DNA of 12,685 nt from Desulfobacula sp. Its GTDB lineage: Bacteria; Desulfobacterota; Desulfobacteria; Desulfobacterales; Desulfobacteraceae. Below, in pieces: positions 7,172 to 12,685 of the stretch. The notes under the pieces were generated by a model that did not search any database, was not told the origin of the DNA, and saw only the letters and a list, made by a program, of their open reading frames with translations. The position numbers and the translations under genes were made by a program. How positions within the stretch are numbered: the first letter of the stretch is position 1; each line of letters begins with the position of its first letter. The stretch lies in contig NZ_JAIOSW010000187.1 of NCBI RefSeq assembly GCF_021107415.1, positions 1 through 12,685 of the forward strand, given 5' to 3'.

Positions 7172-9331
7172 CTAGCCTCCACTTTTAGGCGTTATCTTTT
7201 GTTGCAAAATACTAATGATTTTTCCTATCTTAGCCTTTTTTTTAATCCTTTCAACCTCACTTCTGATTTCTTTCAGAACGCGAATAAGGACTTCAATTTC
7301 TGCAATATCCGTATTAAACCGCACATTGTTGCTAAATTCGATCTGTCCATCATTTATGATGAATTTTTCAGATAAAAAGTTCTCATAGGTACAACTCCCC
7401 GTCACTGTTGAATAGCTATTGGTATAGACCACTTGATCGCTGTGGAAATAGATCCCTTTTTCTCCAAAAACCATGGCATTGACAGCAGATCCGAAAAAAG
7501 TACAATCCAGGATACCGAGGATATTTTCGCCTTTGGGAACCAGACAGGATTGGTTTGCATTGGTAACCTTTCTGGGAGGGATGTCGGGACTGATAAACAA
7601 ATTGCAATCCTCATTTTTCTTTAGAATTTTTAGAATATGGTCTCTGGTCAGGATTGCTGCTTTTTCTTTCAACACGTTTTCATGGCTGTCTTTTTTAACG
7701 CCTTTTTCCTGACCCATCTGAACAATCTGTTTTTTTATGTCGTCAAGTATCTCTATGATCCCTTCACCAACTACGAGATCAGGATTGAATTTCTTGCTAT
7801 AACCTATGTTAAGCTGGGCATCAACCTCCCTGAAAACGCACTCTGGAAACCGATCATATCCCAGATTGTCCGCAATTTCTTTGATCTGTGTTTTTGATCC
7901 CTCCTGACCTGCAATGGTTTCAAAAACGAAACTATGAAAAAAAATTTGCTTCTCGCCAAATACCAGGGCGTTTTTGGCAGACCCAAATAAGGTGCAGTCA
8001 ATCAACCCAAGTATTCTCTCCGAACTCGGAATCTTGCAGGTCTTGCGAGAATTTTTGACCTTTTTCGGCGATATGGCAGGACTGATATAGAGATAAGTTC
8101 GGTCATCATATTTATTCAGGCTTTCCATAATGACTCCACTCAAGACTTCATAATCTAAAGTAATATGGGCATGGGGTTTCTTGATTTGTGTGTTTTCCGA
8201 TTTGTATTTTCCTTTCTTCGTCTCCCGGGGGGGAGTAGAAACGAGAGGCTTTTCATCCTTGTCTTTGGAATTCATCCCGTGAAGCGCAGCCCCTTGGCAT
8301 ACAGCAAATTCGGGGTCATCCACACGTAAAATATGTCTTCCTGTATGCGTTGCCAGGAGATCGTGGATATGAGGTATCCTGCAACTTCCCCCCACAAGAA
8401 GTATCTGGTTGACCCGCTCCCATGTGAGTCCGGCCTTTTCAACCAGAGATGTGCAAAGATTGATAGCTTCCAGAACCATAGGTTCGATCATATCATTAAA
8501 TGCCTCTCGGGTGAGACTGTAATTCTCCATATCCCCGATGGGTATTAGGATCTCTGCCTCGTCTGTTTCACTAAGCTGGTGTTTAATATCCTGACACCAA
8601 TCAGCAACCATAAAGCGTGATCTCATGGCCTTCGTGTTTGTAGTCTCCAAAATGCTTAGCAGTTCGGGGCTGCAACGGGTTTTGAGATCTTCGTAGATCT
8701 TACGATCGAAATCCAGACCGCCACAATATTCGAGTCCTGTGGGCATAGCAAGCAACTCATGGTGAATGCCTTCTTTTTGCACCAATGCGGCGTCGAATGT
8801 TCCGCCCCCAAAATCAAAGACAAGGATAATATCTTCATTTGGGATGTTATTGTTGGTACCCGCCTGCCAAGCATAATAGGTCACTGCTGCAATCGGTTCT
8901 TCCAATAGTTTGACTTCAAAACCTGCAGAACAAGCGGCTTTTTCCATTAAACCCTTTTTATAGTGTGCATACATGGCCGGAACAGTGATGACTGCCTCCC
9001 GCAAAGGGCTTTCATTGAGATATTCCGCTTCTGTTTTAAGCCTCTTCAGCACTTCGGTGATGATATCCTCAACCCGAAAGCTGCGATCCCCCAGCACAAT
9101 AGGTACATCCTGCCCCAGTTCCCGCTTGAACTCCCGCCGATATCGAGTCAAATCTTTGAGACGCTGGTTTTCCGCAGCGTGACCCACCAGAATCTCACCC
9201 TGCTCCGTAACGAAGATACTCGAAGGAAATGCGTAACCATGTTTGACGGGATCTTTGACCAATTTCATGGTATCCCCAATCATGATGGCAGCGCTGGAAT
9301 AAGAGGTTCCGAAATCAATACCTATTTGCAT
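7172..9331 (-). CDS. Hsp70-family ATPase with duplicated non-canonical C-terminal domain
   Basis: First gene of the operon (719 aa). Residues 1-355 form a complete Hsp70/actin-fold ATPase: phosphate-1 motif GIDFGTSYSSAA (4-15), a Lys in REFKREL (66-72) matching the catalytic Lys of DnaK, EEPIAAV (144-150), phosphate-2 motif FDFGGGTFDAALV (172-184), GGLDFD (204-209) and the adenosine motif LLVGGSCRIP (311-320). No standard substrate-binding domain or lid follows. After a Lys-rich linker (355-385) come two related units, about 387-537 and 558-698. Their cores (414-467 and 577-631) are about 60% identical by eye, with ISP..xP.KV, ILG..DCT.FGSA and VFGEK.I.FHS shared. Each unit ends in a helical segment. 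The start at ATG 9331 is chosen because the core begins there and AAGG lies 9 nt upstream; an upstream in-frame ATG at 9361 only adds a hydrophobic tail. Probably a client-binding ATPase serving the peptidase and GTPases downstream; inferred. Confidence 0.9.
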   Translation of the reverse strand: MQIGIDFGTSYSSAAIMIGDTMKLVKDPVKHGYAFPSSIFVTEQGEILVGHAAENQRLKDLTRYRREFKRELGQDVPIVLGDRSFRVEDIITEVLKRLKTEAEYLNESPLREAVITVPAMYAHYKKGLMEKAACSAGFEVKLLEEPIAAVTYYAWQAGTNNNIPNEDIILVFDFGGGTFDAALVQKEGIHHELLAMPTGLEYCGGLDFDRKIYEDLKTRCSPELLSILETTNTKAMRSRFMVADWCQDIKHQLSETDEAEILIPIGDMENYSLTREAFNDMIEPMVLEAINLCTSLVEKAGLTWERVNQILLVGGSCRIPHIHDLLATHTGRHILRVDDPEFAVCQGAALHGMNSKDKDEKPLVSTPPRETKKGKYKSENTQIKKPHAHITLDYEVLSGVIMESLNKYDDRTYLYISPAISPKKVKNSRKTCKIPSSERILGLIDCTLFGSAKNALVFGEKQIFFHSFVFETIAGQEGSKTQIKEIADNLGYDRFPECVFREVDAQLNIGYSKKFNPDLVVGEGIIEILDDIKKQIVQMGQEKGVKKDSHENVLKEKAAILTRDHILKILKKNEDCNLFISPDIPPRKVTNANQSCLVPKGENILGILDCTFFGSAVNAMVFGEKGIYFHSDQVVYTNSYSTVTGSCTYENFLSEKFIINDGQIEFSNNVRFNTDIAEIEVLIRVLKEIRSEVERIKKKAKIGKIISILQQKITPKSGG

Positions 9332-9415
9332 GGGAAACAACCTTATTAGCAAAATAAACATTATTAAAATTGTGCAAAAAAATAGGAAAGCGTTTAGACC
9401 GGAATATTGTGAAAA

Positions 9416-9441
9416 CTTGATTAAATTTCAAAACAATCAAG
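9416..9441. repeat. Inverted repeat in the 5' leader of the Hsp70 operon
   Basis: CTTGATT (9416-9422) is mirrored perfectly by AATCAAG (9435-9441) across a 12-nt AT-rich spacer. It lies downstream of the predicted transcription start (about 9467) and upstream of ATG 9331, so it could be a repressor site or an RNA hairpin. It does not match CIRCE (TTAGCACTC-N9-GAGTGCTAA), the HrcA operator of classical chaperone operons. Confidence 0.4.
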
Positions 9442-9473
9442 AGGAACCTATAAGCGATCCTTTTCAATAAGGC

Positions 9474-9502
9474 ATGGTAGATAAGAACTTATTTTTTGTC
9501 AA
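9474..9502 (-). promoter_or_regulatory. Sigma70-type promoter of the Hsp70-peptidase-dynamin operon
   Basis: Read on the minus strand, TTGACA (9497-9502, perfect -35) and TACCAT (9474-9479, 4/6 match to TATAAT) are separated by exactly 17 nt. The spacer contains ATAAGTTCTTAT (9481-9492), a 5-bp palindrome around two central bases, where a repressor could sit. The predicted start near 9467 gives a 5' leader of about 135 nt. No good sigma32 consensus is seen. Confidence 0.6.
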
Positions 9503-9518
9503 GGTAGTATAAAAAAAT

Positions 9519-9560
9519 ATGGATAGTTTGGGATCCAAACAGTCGTCTTCCTCTATCCAT
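9519..9560. repeat. Nested inverted repeats next to the transposase remnant
   Basis: ATGGATAG (9519-9526) pairs perfectly with CTATCCAT (9553-9560). Inside lies a second hairpin, GTTTGG (9526-9531) with CCAAAC (9535-9540) and a 3-nt loop. On the minus strand the inner hairpin is followed within about 7 nt by a T-rich run (9511-9517 as A on the plus strand), so it might act as a weak terminator for transcription approaching from the right, insulating the Hsp70 promoter. It may instead be debris from the element that left the adjacent transposase fragment. Confidence 0.35.
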
Positions 9561-9753
9561 GCGTTTTACTACAATTGAGGTTCACGATATAAATTTTGCC
9601 CAGGAGGTAGTCCAGCAGGCTATTGATAATCTTGGAAAGCATGCTAAAATCATTTCCCTTGCCATTGACCGTAACCTGAAGGTCAGACCTGGATTTATAG
9701 ACGGCATTTTTTTGTGGTGGCTCAACACTGAGAATATTACCTGTGAACTTTAG
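9559..9753 (+). pseudogene. Remnant of a DDE (IS4-like) transposase with an 18-bp insertion
   Basis: A 64-codon reading frame matches the middle of IS4-like transposases in pattern. A strand-turn-helix (EVVQQAIDNLGKHAKIISLAIDR, residues 16-38) leads to the Asp-Arg of the second catalytic motif, and GFIDG..LWWLN..NI follows (44-60). In intact relatives the motif reads DRGFxDG without interruption; here six residues (NLKVRP, 39-44) lie between DR and the GF step, encoded by the 18-bp repeat at 9673-9690. Neither the first catalytic Asp region nor the C-terminal Glu region is present. The reading frame ends at an amber codon and the flanks give no longer match that I can see. It is a non-functional fossil of an insertion sequence. 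The exact IS family and the true boundaries of the remnant cannot be fixed by eye; the start at 9559 is merely the first ATG. Confidence 0.55.
9673..9690 (+). repeat. 18-bp repeat, copy A (in transposase remnant)
   Basis: AACCTGAAGGTCAGACCT, 16/18 identical to the copy at 12129-12146. It encodes NLKVRP in the same frame as the copies in the histidine kinase gene, and sits exactly where the DR-GF catalytic motif of the transposase is split. The core ACCTnnAGGT is palindromic. Confidence 0.6.
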
Positions 9754-9821
9754 GTCAAGGTCTCACCTTTTACCTCTGCCAGAATATCTGAAAAATTTCA
9801 AATCTACTTGCGATTATCCCA

Positions 9822-9854
9822 GCATTTGCCCGGCATTTGCCTGTTGCATTTGCC
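9822..9854 (+). repeat. Three direct repeats of GCATTTGCC upstream of the HDOD gene
   Basis: Perfect 9-bp copies lie at 9822-9830, 9833-9841 and 9846-9854, with start-to-start distances of 11 and 13 bp, close to one helical turn. The last copy overlaps the expected -35 region of the promoter at 9863-9870. The arrangement suggests cooperative binding of a regulator along one face of the DNA. No known operator is recognised. Confidence 0.5.
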
Positions 9855-9862
9855 TTTTTTTT

Positions 9863-9870
9863 GCTATAAA
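9863..9870 (+). promoter_or_regulatory. Extended -10 promoter for the HDOD-histidine kinase operon
   Basis: TGCTATAAA (9862-9870) is a TGnTATAAA extended -10 element; TATAAA is at 9865-9870. The -35 region (TGTTGC at 9842-9847, 17-nt spacing, or TTGCAT at 9844-9849, 15-nt spacing) is poor, as often seen with extended -10 or activated promoters. The predicted start near 9877 leaves a leader of about 60 nt before ATG 9939. Confidence 0.45.
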
Positions 9871-9938
9871 CTTGATTTTATTATTAGGTGAAACACATTA
9901 GATAGCAGTTTATTTTTTTCATTTAGAGTATTGCCCTG

Positions 9939-10790
9939 ATGCCAAGTGCAGCCAATATATTAAAACGATTAAAGGCAATGAAAATATTGCCAGTAGTCGC
10001 CATCCGTTTAACCCGTATGATTTCTGATGATACAAAAAGTCTGCAGGAGTTCGAAGAGGTCATTCGGTTGGACCCGACCCTTGTCCTGAGGCTGTTAAAA
10101 ATTGTGAATAGTCCATTTTATGCCCTGGTTTCAAAAGTTGACAGTATTGCCGAAGCTATCGCCTTTGTGGGTATGAATAATCTACGCAATATGATTGCCG
10201 TGGATATCCTTAAAAATACCATAAAAAATGATACCGTCCATACAAGTTTCTCACGGAATAACCTTTGGCTTCACTCTGCTGCTGTGGGTATCTGTTCCCA
10301 GTTGATCAGTGAAAGGGTGTTTGAACAAAAGGGAGATGATGCCTTTTTATGCGGGTTGATCCATGACATCGGACTCATTGTTGAAGACCAGATAGAACCG
10401 GAGCTCTTTATAAAGGTATGCGATCTATATGACCTTGGTGGAAAACAGATTGATGACTGTGAAAGAGAAATACTGGGTACGGATCATACCCAGATAGGTT
10501 TTTTGATTGCAAAGGACTGGCATCTGCCTGTTGAAGTTCAAGACGGTATCAAGTATCATCATGAGATTATCGACAATGTTGATCCTGAAAGTATTATCGG
10601 GATTATCAAAATATCGGAATACCTGGTATATCGATTAAATTATGCCCCTTTTCCGAACATGAAAAGTATTCTTCCCAAGTCATTGATAAAACATATGCAG
10701 GCCTCGATTAAGGACTATAAAGCCATTGCCATGGACTTACCCGATGAATTAAAGAAAGCAGATGCCCTTTTTTCTATGGATCAGGAATAA
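9939..10790 (+). CDS. HDOD-domain signalling protein
   Basis: This 283-residue protein consists almost entirely of an HDOD domain. The N-terminus has the usual LKRLKAMKILPVVAIRL start (9-25), then the diagnostic RLDPTLVLRLLKIVNSPFY (43-61) and the V-x-S-I-x-E-A-I-A-x-V-G helix (67-78). The region LWLHSAAVG (109-117) and the HD core GLIHDIG (139-145) follow, with KYHHE (205-209) further on. HDOD proteins are relatives of HD phosphohydrolases that usually lack a full metal-binding set and serve as scaffolds in signalling, for example in motility, cell cycle or cyclic-di-GMP circuits. No receiver or output domain is fused. The start at 9939 gives a complete domain, although only a weak AGAG lies upstream. 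The gene ends 3 nt before the histidine kinase gene, so the two are one operon and probably one pathway. Confidence 0.88.
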   Translation: MPSAANILKRLKAMKILPVVAIRLTRMISDDTKSLQEFEEVIRLDPTLVLRLLKIVNSPFYALVSKVDSIAEAIAFVGMNNLRNMIAVDILKNTIKNDTVHTSFSRNNLWLHSAAVGICSQLISERVFEQKGDDAFLCGLIHDIGLIVEDQIEPELFIKVCDLYDLGGKQIDDCEREILGTDHTQIGFLIAKDWHLPVEVQDGIKYHHEIIDNVDPESIIGIIKISEYLVYRLNYAPFPNMKSILPKSLIKHMQASIKDYKAIAMDLPDELKKADALFSMDQE

Positions 10791-10793
10791 GAT

Positions 10794-12533
10794 ATGGATT
10801 TAATTGAAACAATTTTTGACGATCTAAACATTAAAAACAATGACCAAAAACAATTTTGTGAATTTATTGACGTAAATTTACCACAATACCGGTATTGTCT
10901 ACTTTTTGATGGTGGAGACAGAATTTCCTCAATCCCTGAGTTGGAAATTGATACAGGCATTGAAAAAGACCTTTATGAGGACCTAAAATCTCAAGACAAT
11001 CCTTTTATAATAAAACAGAGCAGTTCCAGCACCCTGATTGCCCATTATATAAAAAAACTTGATGCAGGCCTTTTGATCAGTTTACCTGAATTCAATGCCA
11101 AAGGTATTGAATTCGCACAACAGATGATACGGCTTCTTGTTGATGCATTTTTCAGCAGGCAATCCCTGAAAGACGAAAAAGAGATTGCCCAAATCCGAAA
11201 AGATCAGGTGAACAGAAAACTTCGCCTCCTTGAAAAAAAAAACATGGATATTCTTTCCCAAAACTTTGCACAACATAAAAAATATTCAAAACTGCTGGAG
11301 TCGGAAATCCAAAGACAAACAAAAGACCTGGTGACGGCCAGAAAAAATGCTGAAGCAGCCAACCAAGCCAAATCAGAATTTCTGGCCAATATGTCCCATG
11401 AGATCAGAACACCGATGAATGGTGTTATCGGGATGCTGCAACTCCTTTCAGAAACCCGGCTGTCACAAGAGCAGCAAAATTTTGTGGAATCCACCAGACA
11501 CAGCGCAAACGCTTTGTTAGTCCTCATTAATGATATTCTGGATTTCTCAAAAATTGAGGCAGGCAAGCTGGAAATTGAAACCATTGACTTCAATATAAAA
11601 AACGTTATGGATGCTATCGTTGAGATACTTGCTCCAAAAGCATTTGAAAAAGGACTTGAATTGTATTATCTCATTGAAAAAAATGTTCCACATTATCTGT
11701 CAGGAGATTCCGCCCGCATCCGCCAGATCCTGATAAATCTTATCGGCAATGCTATCAAGTTCACAGACCAGGGAGAAATTTTTGTAAAAATCAAATTAGA
11801 GAAAAAAATTAAAGATGATTTTATGCTGCTGTTTGAAATAAAGGATACCGGGATTGGTATTCCACAAGGCAAAATAGACAAATTATTTCATCTATTCACC
11901 CAGGTAGATGCATCCATCACAAGAAAATTTGGTGGCACAGGCCTTGGTCTTAGCATATCAAAACAGCTGACGGAATTGATGAATGGCAAAATTGGTGTTA
12001 CCAGTGAATTAAACAAAGGATCTGTTTTCTGGTTTACGATAAAACTTAAAAAACAAAAGCCCGGACATGCTTATGATGTTGCAGATAAAACAGCTTCAGC
12101 CAAAGAGCCGTATTCGGCAAAATCATCTAACCTGAAGGTCACACGTAACCTGCAGGTCACACGTAAATTTAAAATTCTTCTAGCCGAAGATAATATTATT
12201 AATCAAAAAGTTGTGTCCATTTTGCTTGAAAAGAGAGGCCATTCTATTACCATTGCTAATAATGGTCAAGAAGCCCTTCAATTGTATGAAAAGGAATTGT
12301 TTGATCTGATTTTAATGGATATTCAAATGCCGGTGATGGATGGAGAAAAAGCCACTCTAAAAATCAGGTCTCTTGAAGAGAAAAGCAAAACGCATATTCC
12401 GATTATTGCCCTGACAGCCAATGCCATGAAAGGGGATAAAGAACGATATTTAAACTTAGGAATGGACAGTTACGTGGCAAAGCCCATAAAAAAGGATCTG
12501 CTTTTAGAAGCCATTTATTCTGTAGTGTCTTAA
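10794..12533 (+). CDS. Soluble hybrid sensor histidine kinase with C-terminal receiver domain
   Basis: A 579-residue protein without membrane helices. Residues 1-120 form an unrecognised N-terminal domain, possibly a degenerate GAF-like sensor. A coiled coil follows (about 122-192, rich in E, K and Q). The HisKA H-box [15 protein letters not shown] (199-213) has phosphoacceptor His202. The HATPase_c domain has the N-box [11 protein letters not shown] (313-323; Asn315, Asn319), G1 box DTGIGIP (351-357), F-box LFTQVD and G2 box GGTGLGLSI (380-388). A linker (420-457) contains the duplicated NL(K/Q)VTR motif. The receiver (458-579) has acidic residues E465/D466, phosphoacceptor Asp509 in [11 protein letters not shown], Thr541 and Lys563, so both phosphotransfer sites look intact. 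No Hpt domain or output regulator is present, so the phosphoryl group must go to a partner elsewhere. AGGA lies about 7 nt before ATG 10794, inside the end of the HDOD gene, indicating co-expression. Confidence 0.93.
   Translation: MDLIETIFDDLNIKNNDQKQFCEFIDVNLPQYRYCLLFDGGDRISSIPELEIDTGIEKDLYEDLKSQDNPFIIKQSSSSTLIAHYIKKLDAGLLISLPEFNAKGIEFAQQMIRLLVDAFFSRQSLKDEKEIAQIRKDQVNRKLRLLEKKNMDILSQNFAQHKKYSKLLESEIQRQTKDLVTARKNAEAANQAKSEFLANMSHEIRTPMNGVIGMLQLLSETRLSQEQQNFVESTRHSANALLVLINDILDFSKIEAGKLEIETIDFNIKNVMDAIVEILAPKAFEKGLELYYLIEKNVPHYLSGDSARIRQILINLIGNAIKFTDQGEIFVKIKLEKKIKDDFMLLFEIKDTGIGIPQGKIDKLFHLFTQVDASITRKFGGTGLGLSISKQLTELMNGKIGVTSELNKGSVFWFTIKLKKQKPGHAYDVADKTASAKEPYSAKSSNLKVTRNLQVTRKFKILLAEDNIINQKVVSILLEKRGHSITIANNGQEALQLYEKELFDLILMDIQMPVMDGEKATLKIRSLEEKSKTHIPIIALTANAMKGDKERYLNLGMDSYVAKPIKKDLLLEAIYSVVS
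12129..12164 (+). repeat. 18-bp repeat, tandem copies B and C in the histidine kinase linker
   Basis: AACCTGAAGGTCACACGT (12129-12146) and AACCTGCAGGTCACACGT (12147-12164) are 17/18 identical and directly adjacent. They encode NLKVTR and NLQVTR in the flexible linker between the ATPase and receiver domains, so they keep the frame and do not disturb a folded domain. The same sequence, in the same frame, occurs about 2.4 kb away at 9673-9690. Confidence 0.85.
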
Positions 12534-12685
12534 TTTAAATATTCATCCACGGGGATTAACTAGTAATTATTCATGAATCGTTGATAAAAATCTCACCACT
12601 CCTTGCCACCTATGGACGATTTTGCCCAATGACAGGTTTTTTGGAATTTTGTGAGTTTTTATAAAGTCTGTTTTAAAGAGTCAAA

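Noticed and set aside
8963..9349. 128-codon plus-strand frame opposite the Hsp70 N-terminus
   Set aside because: Shadow of the conserved Hsp70 ATPase domain.
9474..9502. Sigma32 heat-shock promoter for the Hsp70 operon
   Set aside because: The -35 is a perfect TTGACA with 17-nt spacing, and the -10 lacks the CCCCAT block, so a sigma70-type promoter is the better reading.
9822..9854. CRISPR-like array or sigma54 promoter in the GCATTTGCC repeats
   Set aside because: The repeats are only 9 bp with 2-4 bp gaps, far too short for CRISPR. The GG-N10-GC spacing required for sigma54 is not met.
12569..12578. ATTCATGAAT palindrome and T-rich tail after the histidine kinase gene, as a terminator
   Set aside because: The palindrome is AT-rich with no loop and is not followed by a T-run, and the later T-rich stretches have no stable hairpin before them. 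The last 152 bases therefore show no supported feature.

Overview
The window comes from a moderately AT-rich bacterial chromosome. The gene mix (TraB-family membrane protein, nucleoside-recognition/Gate protein, HDOD protein, soluble hybrid histidine kinase) would fit a Desulfobacterota/Desulfobacterales-type organism. That assignment is inference from gene content and protein style; there is no rRNA or other marker gene here. No tRNA, rRNA, CRISPR array or intact mobile element was found.

Left part (1-1781): two minus-strand genes run off the left edge. A 60-residue protein resembling the N-terminal half of MucR/Ros regulators overlaps the start of a truncated nucleoside-recognition membrane protein. 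Facing away from them is a TraB-family protein (555-1781, plus strand) with a good sigma70-like promoter at 486-513. The 180 bases between this gene and the convergent operon (1782-1963) hold two small inverted repeats but no convincing intrinsic terminator.

Centre (1964-9331, all minus strand): the main feature is a tight five-gene operon, read from right to left. It encodes (1) an Hsp70-type ATPase whose usual substrate-binding domain is replaced by two copies of another domain, (2) a cytosolic papain-like/C39-like cysteine peptidase with a very acidic N-terminus, (3) a 199-residue protein I do not recognise, (4) a 665-residue dynamin-like GTPase with a glycine-zipper membrane segment, and (5) a 522-residue dynamin-like GTPase without one. 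Junctions are +3, +117, +2 and -8 nt, and every gene has a Shine-Dalgarno sequence. A sigma70-like promoter lies at 9474-9502, followed by a 5' leader of about 135 nt with an inverted repeat. The unequal dynamin pair recalls mycobacterial IniA/IniC and Campylobacter DLP1/DLP2. My inference is a chaperone- and protease-controlled membrane-remodelling or envelope-stress module, possibly defensive. I cannot name it as a described system.

Spacer 9332-9938 (about 600 bases): it contains the operon promoter and leader, an inverted-repeat cluster (9519-9560), a remnant of a DDE transposase (9559-9753), three direct repeats of GCATTTGCC (9822-9854), and an extended -10 promoter (9863-9870) for the next operon.

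Right part (9939-12533, plus strand): a two-gene operon encodes an HDOD signalling protein and a soluble hybrid histidine kinase. The kinase linker carries two tandem copies of an 18-bp repeat. A third copy sits, in the same reading frame, inside the transposase remnant at 9673-9690, where it appears to split a catalytic motif. The last 152 bases (12534-12685) show no gene and no clear terminator.
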